Shown piece after piece: positions 26,365 through 35,949 of a DNA stretch of 64,000 bases. The stretch's first letter is position 1; the number at the start of each line of letters is the position of its first letter. Under the pieces are notes generated by a model that was given only the letters and a program-made list of their open reading frames with translations, did not search any database and was not told the DNA's origin. Position numbers and translations under genes: made by a program. Source of the stretch: JACDCA01 sp963810305 (lineage in GTDB: Bacteria; Acidobacteriota; Vicinamibacteria; Vicinamibacterales; 2-12-FULL-66-21); the NCBI GenBank assembly GCA_963810305.1, contig CAWEMY010000007.1:62001-126000 (forward strand). Direction: 5' to 3'.

Positions 26365-28374
26365 CTATCGCGAGCTGGCGGTGGTGGGGACGGGCTTTTC
26401 ACCCCACACGTACTGGTTGAACCACTCCCAGTTGTGCTCCATCGCGGCCCGGACGGCTTTGGGCTTGTTCAAGCCGTGATTGAACCCTTTATAGATGATC
26501 AGCTTGACCGGCACGCCGACGTCCTGCAGCCCCTGATACAACTCGTAGGCATTCGGAGTGGGTACCCGTGTATCGAACTCGCCATGCTGGATGAGCGTCG
26601 GCGTCTTCGCTTGCTTGATCGTCGTCATCGGCGACGTCTTCGCGTAGATCTCCGGATCGTCCCAGGGCGTCCCGCCGAGATAGTGCCGTGTGAACTGGTG
26701 AATGTCGGTGTTCACGTAGTACGTCATCCAGTTGGAGATACCGGCACCGACCGAAATCGCTTTGAATGGCTGCCGCTTGTGGGTGGCGAGAAACGCCGAG
26801 ATGTAGCCTCCCTGACTCCATCCCATGACGCCCATGCGATCTGGATCGGCAATGCCTTGCGCCACCAGATGGTCGACACCAGACAGCACGTCCCACGCGT
26901 CACCAACGCCGAGGTTACGCACGTTCAAGGATCGGAACTTCTCGCCGAATCCGGCGCTGCCGCGATAGTTCGGCTCGAGGATGACAGCGCCGCGGCCGAG
27001 CCATTGCTCCATCGGATAGGGCCCGGCGCCGGCGACACGGAACGGACGCGAGATCGCCGTCGGGCCGCCGTGAACGATTACGAGAAGCGGGTATTTGCGC
27101 CCCGGCTGAAAGTCCGCGGGCTTGTGAAGAACGCCGGTGATCTCGGTGCCATCGGTGCTCTTCCACGAGATCATCTCCCGGTTTCCGACTTTCCAACCCT
27201 CGATCTGGCTTCCGAGGCTTGTGAGCTTGCGACCACTGGCGATGTTCATCCCGCTCGTGACGTACACCTCGGGAAACGACTTCGCGTCGCCGAGCGTGTA
27301 GGCGACCTTCGAATAGTCGCGCGCGAAGCTGAGGCCGCCGAAGGTCTGGCCCGACGCAGGAGTCAGCGGGGTAATCGCCCCTGCGCTCGATATTCGGTAG
27401 ACCCGCGAGCTGATCCCTTCGAGGCCGGAAAAGACAATCCCCTCCGGCGTCCATTCGATGATGCCCGGTTGTTCATCGAAGGCATCGGTCAGCGATTTCA
27501 CCGCACCTCCGCCGGCGGGCACAACGGCGATTCGCGAGTTGCGGAACATCAGATAGGGGGCCTGCAGCGACGTCGAAAACGCAATCTTCGTCCCGTCGGG
27601 AGACCACTCCGGATTGGAGTCCGGTCCGTCCTTCGACACCACCTTACGGATTGCACCATCGGCGACGTCAACCACCGAGATGTCCGCCGTCGAGCCGTTG
27701 ATCAGATTCGGGTCGATGCGGTGATCGAATGCAATGGATCGGCTGTCAGGCGACCAGTCGAACGCGCCGACGGTGAAAGCCCCCTTCGTCAGTTTTCGCG
27801 CCGTCGCGGGTCCGCCAGCGGCCGGATCGACGTCTATGACGTGAAGATGCGTCATTCTCCAGTCACGATCCACGACGTCGAACTCGCCGAACTTCTTGTC
27901 GCGCTCCTTGTGCGCCTCCGTCTTCGCGTCGGTCATCGTGAACGCGATTGACTTTCCATCCGGTGACCACGCGAATCCGCCGACGCCTTCTTCGACGTTG
28001 GTGAGTGCGCGCGCTTCACCGCCGCGCGGAGAGATCAGATAGATCTGGCGCTTGTCGCTCCGATCCGAGCTGAATGCCAGCCACTTGCCGTCGGGCGACC
28101 ACGCAGGCGCGGAACTCGATTTCTTCCCGCGCGTGAGTTGGATCGGCTCGCCGCCGGCCGCGGGCACCAGAAAGATTTCCGTCTCGTAGGCGTTGTCGTC
28201 CCAGTTGGTTTCGTTCACCGTGAACGCGACGAGAGAGCCATCCGGAGACAGCGCGACACCGCCCGGACGTTTCAGGTTGATAACTTCGTCGTAGGTCGGA
28301 ACTTTTGTCTGCTGCGCAGACAGTCCGATCCAGCCAAGGGCAAGGAATCCAGCGGAAAGGAAGGGCTTTCGCAT
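26365..28374 (-). CDS. S9 family peptidase (acylaminoacyl/dipeptidyl-peptidase type), secreted
   Basis: The 669-residue protein starts at 28374 (M-R-K-P-F-L-S-A-G-F-L-A-L-G-W-I-G-L-S-A) with a signal peptide. A beta-propeller of WD40/TolB-like repeats (S-P-D-G-S-L-V-A-F, S-P-D-G-K-W-L-A-F, S-P-D-G-T-K-I-A-F and more) occupies the first 400 residues. The C-terminal alpha/beta hydrolase has H-G-G-P, the nucleophile G-W-S-Q-G-G, the acid in H-G-E-F-D-T-R-V and the His in G-F-N-H-G-L. It would cleave short peptides in the periplasm. It lies 55 bases from a divergent S9 relative and ends 7 bases from the 99-bp repeat. Confidence 0.93.
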   Translation of the reverse strand: MRKPFLSAGFLALGWIGLSAQQTKVPTYDEVINLKRPGGVALSPDGSLVAFTVNETNWDDNAYETEIFLVPAAGGEPIQLTRGKKSSSAPAWSPDGKWLAFSSDRSDKRQIYLISPRGGEARALTNVEEGVGGFAWSPDGKSIAFTMTDAKTEAHKERDKKFGEFDVVDRDWRMTHLHVIDVDPAAGGPATARKLTKGAFTVGAFDWSPDSRSIAFDHRIDPNLINGSTADISVVDVADGAIRKVVSKDGPDSNPEWSPDGTKIAFSTSLQAPYLMFRNSRIAVVPAGGGAVKSLTDAFDEQPGIIEWTPEGIVFSGLEGISSRVYRISSAGAITPLTPASGQTFGGLSFARDYSKVAYTLGDAKSFPEVYVTSGMNIASGRKLTSLGSQIEGWKVGNREMISWKSTDGTEITGVLHKPADFQPGRKYPLLVIVHGGPTAISRPFRVAGAGPYPMEQWLGRGAVILEPNYRGSAGFGEKFRSLNVRNLGVGDAWDVLSGVDHLVAQGIADPDRMGVMGWSQGGYISAFLATHKRQPFKAISVGAGISNWMTYYVNTDIHQFTRHYLGGTPWDDPEIYAKTSPMTTIKQAKTPTLIQHGEFDTRVPTPNAYELYQGLQDVGVPVKLIIYKGFNHGLNKPKAVRAAMEHNWEWFNQYVWGEKPVPTTASSR

Positions 28375-28429
28375 AGCGGCCCATTGTAGACTGGCCACGC
28401 CCTGCCGTCAGGGGTGGGGTGGAGGATTC

Positions 28430-30779
28430 ATGCGCGTCCGTCACACGTCCATACTGATAGCTTCCGCCGCGCTCGCGCTGGTTGTCGTTTCCCTGCCGGT
28501 TCAGACCGCGCCCGCGCCTCAGGGGCCGCCCCTCCACCAGCAGTTCCTGAGCAATCCGAATCCGCTCGAGCTGGTGGCCGCGAAGAAAACTGACCGAATT
28601 GCCTGGACGGCATACGAGGAAGGCAGGCGCAACGCCTATACCGCCGCCGGTCCGGCGTTCGTCCCCGTCCGCCTCACGAATTTCTTGAAGGACGACGGAG
28701 TCGACATCTCGACGATCCGGATTTCTGACGACGGATCGACCGTCGTTTTTCTCCGTGGAACCGCACCGAATCGGGACGGCTGGGTGGCGAACGCGTCGGC
28801 CGATCCTGCCGGCGCTGAGCGTGCAATCTGGGCCGTGCGCACCAACGGCGGGGCGCCGTGGAGAGTGGCAGAAGGAAGCGCGCCTGAACTCGCACCCGAC
28901 GGCAACTCCGTCTTGTTCGTCAAGGAGGACGAGATCTATCGGGCGCTCGTCCGTGAGAAACGTCCGTTGAAGGACATCGATCGCGCCGAGAAACCGTACA
29001 TCCGGTCGTGGGGTCAACAGAGCGCACCCCGGTGGTCTCCAGACGGAAAAAAGATTGCGTTCGTGACCACCCGTCAGGATCACAGCTTCGTCGCGGTTCT
29101 CGATATCTCCTCCCGCAAGATCACCTACATGGATCCCGGCGTTGACTTCGATTCCAGTCCTGTCTGGACGGCCGACGGCAGCCACATTGTCTTCATGCGT
29201 CGTCCCGGCCTCGCGTTCGGCCAGCAGAATCAGCAGGGAGGCGGCGGCATCGGCATTCCGAATGGTCCCGCGTTCAATCCCAACGCGCAGGGCCGCGGAG
29301 GGCGAGGAGACCAGCCGCCGGATGCCGCTACGCAGGCTGCGATGCAGGCGGCCGGAAAGATTCCCGGGTTGGTGCGCCCAACCTTCCGCGGCGGATACAC
29401 GTTGTCAGTCATGAAGGCCAGCGTGGCGACCGGGCAGGCCGAGGAGGTCTGGCACAACGAGCCGAACGATCGCGCTGTTCGGCAACATTGTCAATGCGCG
29501 TCTGGCCGGGAATTACCTGGTGTTCCCTCTGAACGTCGGCGGCGGCCGCGGCGGTGGTCGTGGACGCGGCGTGGCGCCGGCCGAGGAGCCGCCTTCGGGG
29601 CCGGTCGACGAGTGGGATCGTTACTATTCACTCAACATCGCCACGACCAACTCCAAGCCTGTGCTCCTGACGACGACCGATGGCCTTATCGAAGACCAGA
29701 CCTCGGTCGCGACTTCGGCCGACCAGGAAACCTTCTACTACTCCACCAATGCCGGTGACATCGATCGTCGCCATATCTGGGCGGTGCCGGTGACCGGAGG
29801 GACCCCGCAGCAGCTGACGACCGGCACGGGCATTGAGACGTGGCCGGTGCCGCTCGCATCAGGGAAGCTGCTCGCTACACAGAGCGCTGACTGGAAACGT
29901 CCGCAATCGGTAGGGCTATGGAAGCTCGGAGCGACGACTTCGCAGCAATACGTGTATCCGACCGCCGCCGGGCTGAAGAACTTCCCGATGGACCTCCACG
30001 TCGAGCCGACTGCGGTGATGACGACGGCGGCCGACGGCCTGAAGATTCCCAATCAACTGTTTCTTCCGCGTGACTTGAAACCTGGCGAAAAACGTCCGGC
30101 CATCATCTTCGTCCACGGCGGGCCCGCGCGCCAGATGCTGCTCGGCTATCACTACATGCACTTCTATCACTGGGCCTACGGCATCAACCAGTGGCTCGCC
30201 AACCAGGGGTACGTCGTGCTGTCGGTGAACTATCGCAGCGGCATCGGCTACGGCCGGTCGTTCCGCACCGCGGCCAACACGGGCGGGCGCGGCAACTCCG
30301 AATACCAGGACGTCCTCGCGGGCGGCAAGTACCTGCAATCGCACCCGAGCGTCGATCCGGACCGCATCGGCATCTGGGGTCTGTCGTACGGCGGCGTGCT
30401 GACGGCGCAGGCGCTCGCCCGCAACTCAGACATCTTCAAAGCGGGCGTCGATCTTGCCGGCGTGCACCTGTGGGGAAGCTCGCTGGATCCCGAGTCAGTC
30501 TCGTTCAAATCGTCCGCGATCGGCGCCATCGATGGCTGGAAGTCACCCGTGCTGCTCGTCCACGGAGACGATGACCGGAATGTGGCGTTTCAGCAGACGA
30601 CCGGACTGGTTCAGTTGCTGCGCGCGCGGAACGTCGAGTACGAACTGATCGTATTCCCCGACGACACTCACGAGTCGATGCTGCACAGTCGCTGGATGTA
30701 CACGCTCGATCGCATGGAGAAGTTCCTCGCGAAGCATCTTGGCGGGCCGAAGAGGATCATCACCGACGCAGGCCGGTGA
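28430..30779 (+). CDS. S9 family peptidase with PD40 propeller, frameshifted
   Basis: ATG 28430 opens a signal peptide (I-L-I-A-S-A-A-L-A-L-V-V-V-S-L). The propeller shows W-S-P-D-G-K-K-I-A-F and a Gly-rich loop (G-G-G-I-G-I and G-R-G-G-R-G). The hydrolase domain has H-G-G-P-A-R-Q, the nucleophile W-G-L-S-Y-G-G, H-G-D-D-D-R-N-V for the acid and D-D-T-H-E-S for the His. A +1 shift at about 29471-29474 joins E-E-V-W-H-N-E-P-N-D to L-F-G-N-I-V-N-A-R-L-A-G-N-Y. Corrected length is about 782, normal for large S9 enzymes. Divergent from the other S9 gene, so the two may share a control region of 55 bases. The break is one of the window-wide +1 set. Confidence 0.9.
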
Positions 30780-30914
30780 CGATTGGCGATTGCAGATTGG
30801 CGATTGCAGATTGACGGATTGCATGATTGGGGATTGCAAATTGCAAATCGTCAATCTCAAATCGTCAATCTCAAATCCGTCAATCCTCAATCGTCATTCG
30901 CCAATCGACAATCG
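30780..30914. terminator. Long AT-richer imperfect hairpin built of GATTG words between convergent genes
   Basis: The left side is a run of gattggcgattgca words; the right side has caatctcaaatcgtcaatc and cgccaatcgacaatcgtc, largely its reverse complement, so the 135-base stretch can fold into a long imperfect hairpin. It fills the space between the S9 stop and the convergent stop of the dehydrogenase gene, as expected of a two-way terminator. Base composition differs sharply from neighbouring genes. Confidence 0.7.
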
Positions 30915-31931
30915 TCACGTGGTCAACACCACCTTGCCGATGTTCGACCGGCTTTGAATGAACCGGTGGGCGTCGGCGGCGCGGTCGAGCGGGAAGGTCC
31001 TGGCGACAACCGGGCGGAGCCGGCCGGCGCCAAGTTCCGACATCAGCGTCGCCATCAGCGGTGCGAGCTGACTGTGCTGTTCCCACAGGTGGCCGACATG
31101 CAGGCCGAAGACCCCGCGATTGCGGTTGATCATCGACAGCGGGTCGAACCGCGGCGTTGACTGCCACGCGCGAAACGCGCGGAACCAGCTGCGGCGCTCT
31201 CCCGGTGCCGCTGCCGAGAGTCCGAAGATGACCAGCCGGCCGAGCGGTGCGAGCAGCTTGTAGCTGTCGAGAAAGCTGCGGCCGCCGATCGGATCGAGCA
31301 CGACGTCCACGCCGCGTCCGCGGGTGATCTTTCTCACTTCGTCCGCGACGTTCGCATGCCGGTAGTCGATCGTGTGTTCGACGCCGAACGTGCGCAGCGC
31401 GTCGTGTTTCATCGCGGATGCCGTGCCGATGACGCGGGCACGGCGGAGTCGGGCGAGCTGGGTGGCCGCGATGCCGACGCCGCCGCCGGCGTTGTGCACG
31501 AGAACCGTCTCGTTTGGTGAGAGCGCCGCCATGCGGTACAGCGCGATTGCGCCGGTCAGGTAATTCACCGGCACGGCGGCGGCTTCGGAGTCGCTCAGCG
31601 AATCAGGGAAATGAAAGCATTGTGCGGCGGGGACAACGACGACATCTGAGTAGCCGCCGAATCGGGTGAGGGCGATGACCCGGTCGCCGTCGCCGAATCC
31701 GGTAACGTCGGAGCCGATGCCATCGACAAAGCCCGCGACTTCATAGCCGACCACCATCGGCGGCTTCGGTGCATCCGGGTAGAGGCCGAGCCGGGACAGG
31801 ACGTCCGCGAAATTGATCCCCGCCGCTCGCACGCGAATCCGCAGCTCGCCGGCGGCCGGCGCCGGATCCGGTCCCTCCCGCATCTCGAAGACATCCGGAG
31901 GGCCGTACCGCGCGATGACCGCCTGGCGCAT
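30915..31931 (-). CDS. Zinc-independent quinone oxidoreductase / MDR family dehydrogenase (VAT-1-like)
   Basis: The 338-residue cytoplasmic protein has the MDR N-terminal GroES-like domain (G-E-L-R-I-R-V-R-A-A-G-I-N-F-A-D) and a Rossmann domain with V-L-V-H-N-A-G-G-G-V-G-I-A-A-T-Q-L-A for NADPH. The A-A-G-I-N-F-A-D-V block and absence of zinc-site cysteines place it with quinone reductases rather than alcohol dehydrogenases. D-V-V-L-D-P-I-G-G is also typical. It begins 9 bases after the end of argF on the same strand, so it may be read through from the arginine operon, without an obvious metabolic link. Confidence 0.88.
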   Translation of the reverse strand: MRQAVIARYGPPDVFEMREGPDPAPAAGELRIRVRAAGINFADVLSRLGLYPDAPKPPMVVGYEVAGFVDGIGSDVTGFGDGDRVIALTRFGGYSDVVVVPAAQCFHFPDSLSDSEAAAVPVNYLTGAIALYRMAALSPNETVLVHNAGGGVGIAATQLARLRRARVIGTASAMKHDALRTFGVEHTIDYRHANVADEVRKITRGRGVDVVLDPIGGRSFLDSYKLLAPLGRLVIFGLSAAAPGERRSWFRAFRAWQSTPRFDPLSMINRNRGVFGLHVGHLWEQHSQLAPLMATLMSELGAGRLRPVVARTFPLDRAADAHRFIQSRSNIGKVVLTT

Positions 31932-31939
31932 TCGTAAAG

Positions 31940-32888
31940 CTATTCCCCGGCCAATATCGCGAGCAGCGCCTTCTGCGTATGCAGGCGATTCTCCGCCTGA
32001 TCGAAGACCACCGACGCCGGAGAATCGATGACATCGTCTGTGACTTCGTCACCGCGGTGCGCCGGCAGGCAGTGCATGAAGAGCGCGTCAGGCGCTGCAT
32101 GCGACATCAGCTCCGCATTCACCTGATACGGCGCGAAGACGAGCCGGCGCGCGCCGGCTTCCGACTCCTGACCCATCGACGCCCAGACGTCGGTGTAGAT
32201 GGCATCAGCGCCGCCGACGCCTTCGATGGGATCGTTGGTCACGACCACCCCGCCGCCGAATCGCGCGACCGCGGCAACACCCTCCCGGATGTGGTGGGGA
32301 AGTTCGAATCCTTCCGGAGAAGCGACCCGGACCGTCGCGCCGAGCATTGCGGCCGCCTGGGCGAGCGAGGCAGCGACGTTGTTACCGTCGCCGACGAAGG
32401 CAATCGTTCGGCGGCGGAGATCTCCCCACTTTTCGATGAGCGTCATACAGTCTGCCAGTGCCTGGCAGGGATGCTCCTCGTCGGTGAGAGCGTTGACGAT
32501 GCGGAGGTTCGGCGCGGCGGCGGCGAACTCTTCCAGACGGTCCTGCGCAAACGTGCGGATCACGGCCCCGTAAACCCACCGCTCGAGGTTTCTGCGCCAC
32601 GTCGGCGACTGACTCGCGACCGCCGAGGACGACATCCGCCGGTGGTTCGATGACCTCTCCGCCGAGCTCCCGGACCGCGATCTGGAACGTCGATCGCGTC
32701 CGCAGGGACGGTTTCTCGAAGAGCAGGGCAATGTGTCGCCCCTCGAGCGGCCGAACGTGCCCACGTCCGACCGTCCGCGCGGCTTTCAAGGTTGACGCGA
32801 GGTCGAGGCACGCCTCGAGCGTCGGCGGATCGAAGTCCAGGACCGACAGAAATCTCGTCGGTGCGTCGAGCGATAGTCGATCGGTCAT
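31940..32888 (-). CDS. argF: Ornithine carbamoyltransferase, frameshifted
   Basis: The enzyme makes citrulline from ornithine and carbamoyl phosphate. Start 32888 (M-T-D-R-L-S-L-D); 32909 is an alternative that begins in a repeat. F-E-K-P-S-L-R-T-R-S-T-F is the carbamoyl-phosphate loop, D-E-E-H-P-C-Q-A-L-A-D follows it, and F-M-H-C-L-P-A-H-R-G-D-E-V with its catalytic Cys, plus F-D-Q-A-E-N-R-L-H-T-Q-K, close the ornithine site. All key residues are there once a +1 shift at about 32594 joins V-A-D-V-A to R-N-L-E-R-W-V-Y-G. Corrected length is about 315. Last biosynthetic gene of the leftward argCBDAJF run. Confidence 0.9.
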
Positions 32889-32927
32889 GTCAGTGTTCGC
32901 ATTGCGCACTGCGCATCGCGCACCGCG
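32889..32927. repeat. TGCGCA-type micro-repeat between argJ and argF
   Basis: The 39-base gap reads as near copies of gcgcattgcgcactgcgcatcgcgcac, a self-complementary word array. It can form small hairpins between argJ and argF and contains the codons of the longer argF ORF start at 32909. No clear ribosome site is visible for argF within it. Confidence 0.6.
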
Positions 32928-34139
32928 TCACGTGCGGTACTCGGCGTTGATCTTCACGTATTCGGCGCTGAGGTCGCACGTCCACATTCGCGCGCGTCCG
33001 CCACCACCTGTTCCGAGATCGACCTCCACGGCGATGTCCTTGCCGCGGAGGTACTCAGCCGCTTCGGCGGCGCGGTCGTCGTGCGGCACTCCATCGTGGA
33101 ACAACTCGATCCGGCCGATCCGAACAGCCGCGCTGTCGAGCACGAACCTGGAACCCGAGCGCCCGGCTACAGCCACGAGTCGTCCCCAGTTGGGGTCGCC
33201 GCCGTGGATCGCAGTCTTGACCAGCGGCGAGTTGGCGATCGCGCGTGCCGTCCGCCTGGCGTCTGCATCTGAGACCGCGCCAACCACGTTGACCGTAATC
33301 AGCTTCGTGGCTCCCTCTCCGCCGCGCACGATCCCGATCGCCAGCGGCTCGCAAACCTGCTTGAGAGCATCCACGAGAGCGGCCAAATCCCCCTCGCCGA
33401 ACACCACACCCGAGGCGCCGCTCGCCAGCGCGATGACGCAGTCATTCGTGGAGCATTCGCCATCGACGGTGATCGCATTGAACGTGTCGTCACACGCCGC
33501 CTTCAGTGCGCGTTGCAGGAGACCTGGCTCCACCACTGCGTCGGTCGTGACGAACCCGAGCATCGTTGCCATCAACGGCTCGATCATGCCGGACCCCTTC
33601 GCCATGCCGCCGACGCGCACGGTACCGGGGTCGGCATTCGCTTCGACCGCTGCCTCCTTCGGAAACGGATCGGTGGTCATGATCGCGCGCGCCGCGAGCG
33701 AGCCGCCCTCGCGCGACAGCGATCGTGCCGCCTCCGCAATGCCGCGCTCGACCTTCGCCATCTCGAGCTTGACGCCGATCACGCCGGTGGACGCGACCAG
33801 AACGTCCGCGGGATCACACGCCAGCGCCTCCGCGGCGTGTCTCGCCATGGCACGCGCATGGTCGATCCCATCGCTTCCAGTGCACGCGTTCGCACAACCG
33901 CTGTTGACGACAACCGCCGAGCCGGTGCCGCGGTTTTGTGTGAGATGCTCCTTCGCGACGAGAATCGGTGCGGCCTGTGCCTGATTGGTCGTGAACACGG
34001 CGGCGATCGTCGCCGGCCTGTCTGACACGACGATTGCGAGGTCCAGCCCTTTTGCCTTGATGCCGCACGACACTCCTGCCGCACGAAATCCGCCGGGCGC
34101 GGTCACCCCTCCTTCGATCCGCGTGTAGACGTCACGCAT
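32928..34139 (-). CDS. argJ: Bifunctional ornithine acetyltransferase / N-acetylglutamate synthase
   Basis: The 403-residue ArgJ moves acetyl from N-acetylornithine to glutamate. Start 34139 (M-R-D-V-Y-T-R-I-E-G-G-V-T-A-P-G-G-F) is chosen since it gives the standard ArgJ N-terminus and overlaps the argA stop by one base (TGATG). The autoproteolysis site is intact: K-G-S-G-M-I-E-P-L-M-A-T-M-L, cut between Ala and Thr to make alpha and beta chains. N-S-G-C-A-N-A-C-T-G and S-T-N-D-C-V are other family motifs, and the C-terminus N-A-E-Y-R-T is typical. Whether it can also start the pathway from acetyl-CoA cannot be told, but a separate argA precedes it. Confidence 0.95.
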   Translation of the reverse strand: MRDVYTRIEGGVTAPGGFRAAGVSCGIKAKGLDLAIVVSDRPATIAAVFTTNQAQAAPILVAKEHLTQNRGTGSAVVVNSGCANACTGSDGIDHARAMARHAAEALACDPADVLVASTGVIGVKLEMAKVERGIAEAARSLSREGGSLAARAIMTTDPFPKEAAVEANADPGTVRVGGMAKGSGMIEPLMATMLGFVTTDAVVEPGLLQRALKAACDDTFNAITVDGECSTNDCVIALASGASGVVFGEGDLAALVDALKQVCEPLAIGIVRGGEGATKLITVNVVGAVSDADARRTARAIANSPLVKTAIHGGDPNWGRLVAVAGRSGSRFVLDSAAVRIGRIELFHDGVPHDDRAAEAAEYLRGKDIAVEVDLGTGGGGRARMWTCDLSAEYVKINAEYRT

Positions 34140-34738
34140 CAGGCGGGGATCAGCTGAAGCCGTTCGACGTTCAAGCGCCGACCGCCGACCGACCGGCCGC
34201 CGTGGATGACGGCAGCGGGCTGCGCCGGGCGGATCTGAGCGCCGTCCCGGAGCGGGAGCGTCACCGCATACTGCCCACACCGCCGGAACTGCGCGCACGA
34301 TCGGCAGTCGCGCTCGATCTTTTCCGGCACCCACACGTGCGGAACGATCGTGAATCCGAGGCGGACGAAATGCGACGGATCGTGCGTGAACGCGCACAGC
34401 GTCGAGAACCCGCGGGTGGCGCCCTCTGACGCGAGATGTGACACGAGCCTGGGCCCGATGTGCTGGCCGCGCGAGCGTTCGGTGACCACAAGGGAGCGGA
34501 CCTCGGCGACAACGGCGCTGAGCGGCGCGAGCTCGGCGCAGCCGATTACGGCCTCGTCGATCACCGCCACGGTGAACCGCGCGATGTTGGCGGTGACGTC
34601 GTCCAGCGTCCGTGGCAAGAGATGCCCGGCTTCGAGGTTATCGGCAATCAGCCGGTGTATGGCTTCGGCGTCCGAACGTACTGCCTGGCGGAAGACCATG
34701 GCAGACGCCGCTGGCGCTTGTTGAAGTCTCGCGTTCAT
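34139..34738 (-). CDS. argA: Short GNAT-type N-acetylglutamate synthase
   Basis: The 199-residue protein has a GNAT fold with V-R-S-L-V-V-T-E-R-S-R-G-Q-H-I-G as the acetyl-CoA loop. The tail W-V-P-E-K-I-E-R-D-C-R-S-C-A-Q-F-R-R-C-G-Q-Y-A-V is characteristic of stand-alone ArgA GNAT enzymes; its three cysteines could bind a metal. It lacks the amino-acid-kinase domain of classical ArgA. It overlaps argD by 4 bases upstream and argJ by 1 downstream. With both argA and argJ present, ArgA primes the acetyl cycle. The C-terminal 35 residues (after about 165) are variable. Confidence 0.88.
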   Translation of the reverse strand: MNARLQQAPAASAMVFRQAVRSDAEAIHRLIADNLEAGHLLPRTLDDVTANIARFTVAVIDEAVIGCAELAPLSAVVAEVRSLVVTERSRGQHIGPRLVSHLASEGATRGFSTLCAFTHDPSHFVRLGFTIVPHVWVPEKIERDCRSCAQFRRCGQYAVTLPLRDGAQIRPAQPAAVIHGGRSVGGRRLNVERLQLIPA

Positions 34739-35949
34739 TTCTGTGCTCCCTGTGTGACTGCCGCGAGGGCCTCTTCGAGGATGTCGATGCCGGCATCGAA
34801 CTCCTCGGCTGTGATGACGTAGGCGGGCAACAACCGGATAACGGTGTCAGCGGTTCGATTGACGAGAAGTCCTCGATCGAGCGCCGCCTGGACGACATCT
34901 GCCGCCGGGCGATTCAGTTCGATGCCCCACATCAGCCCTGCACCGCGCACGTCTATCACCGACGGATGTCGCGCCGCGAGCGCCTTCAACCTTCTCTCCG
35001 CGTGGCGTCCCATCTCGGCGACGTGTGACATCAGCCCCGACTCGGTGAGCTCGGTGAGAAAGACGAGAGCTGCCCGACAAGCGAGCAGATTGCCGCCGTA
35101 GGTGCTGCCGTGATCGCCGAAGGCCGCCTTCGACGCAACCTTCTCGCTGAACATTGCGGCGGCGATCGGCACGCCGGCCCCAAGGGACTTGCCGAGAGCC
35201 ATGAGGTCGGGCTGTAGTCCGAGCGCCGCGGAATACACCGGGCGTCCCGTCCTCCCGAGACCGCACTGGACTTCATCGGCAATGAGGAGCGCACCGGTCG
35301 CGCGGCAACTCTGCGTGATGGCCGCCGCGACCTCTCGAGGCATCGGACGCACGCCTCCTTCACCCTGGATGGGCTCGGCGATTACCGCAGCCGTGTCTGC
35401 CGTCACAGCGGCCGCGAGCGCCGACGGATCATCGGCGGGGACGAACGTCACTTCTCCGATCAGCGGCTTGAACGGAGTCCGGTAATGGTCGTCCCACGTC
35501 ACCGAGAGCGAACCCATCGTCCGGCCATGAAAGGCATGTTCCAACGCGACGAAGTGCCCGCGCGGCGCTCCCTGCCCATACCAGTAGCGACGTGCGAACT
35601 TCAGGCACGCTTCCACTGCTTCGGTCCCGCTGTTGCAGAAAAACGCGCGGTCCAAACCGGTCAATGCACTGAGTCGCGCCGCCACTTCCGCCTGCAGCGG
35701 GTGGAAGAACAGGTTTGAGGTGTGCAGCAGCTCCTTCGCTTGAGCGCCGATGGCCGCCGCCAGCCCGGCATGCGCGTGACCGAGAGCAGCGACACCGACA
35801 CCGGAGATCAAATCGATGTAACTACGACCCTCCTGCGTGAACAGGCGCGTCCCGCTGCCGCGCTCGAAGACGACCTGACCGCGGCGATAGACCTGCAGCA
35901 CATTGCGTGCCTCGGCGGCGACGACATCCGTGATCGACGTGGTGGTCAT
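34735..35949 (-). CDS. argD: Acetylornithine aminotransferase
   Basis: The 404-residue class-III PLP transaminase converts N-acetylglutamate semialdehyde to N-acetylornithine. F-F-C-N-S-G-T-E-A-V-E-A-C-L-K-F-A-R, H-A-F-H-G-R-T-M-G, L-I-A-D-E-V-Q-C-G-L-G-R-T-G (Asp binding the pyridine N), L-M-A-L-G-K-S-L-G-A-G-V-P-I-A (Schiff-base Lys) and D-H-G-S-T-Y-G-G-N are intact. N-terminus has E-R-G-S-G-T-R-L-F. ATGA overlaps on both sides (with argB upstream and argA downstream) show strict coupling. Confidence 0.95.
   Translation of the reverse strand: MTTTSITDVVAAEARNVLQVYRRGQVVFERGSGTRLFTQEGRSYIDLISGVGVAALGHAHAGLAAAIGAQAKELLHTSNLFFHPLQAEVAARLSALTGLDRAFFCNSGTEAVEACLKFARRYWYGQGAPRGHFVALEHAFHGRTMGSLSVTWDDHYRTPFKPLIGEVTFVPADDPSALAAAVTADTAAVIAEPIQGEGGVRPMPREVAAAITQSCRATGALLIADEVQCGLGRTGRPVYSAALGLQPDLMALGKSLGAGVPIAAAMFSEKVASKAAFGDHGSTYGGNLLACRAALVFLTELTESGLMSHVAEMGRHAERRLKALAARHPSVIDVRGAGLMWGIELNRPAADVVQAALDRGLLVNRTADTVIRLLPAYVITAEEFDAGIDILEEALAAVTQGAQK

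Noticed and set aside
26434..27951. Open frame of about 505 codons antisense to the S9 peptidase
   Set aside because: Arg/Val/His-rich composition with no recognisable motif; it mirrors the conserved S9 gene on the other strand and is a GC-rich shadow.
31940..32888. N-acetylornithine or succinylornithine carbamoyltransferase instead of ArgF
   Set aside because: F-E-K-P-S-L-R-T-R and F-M-H-C-L-P-A-H-R-G fit ordinary ornithine carbamoyltransferase, and argJ provides free ornithine.
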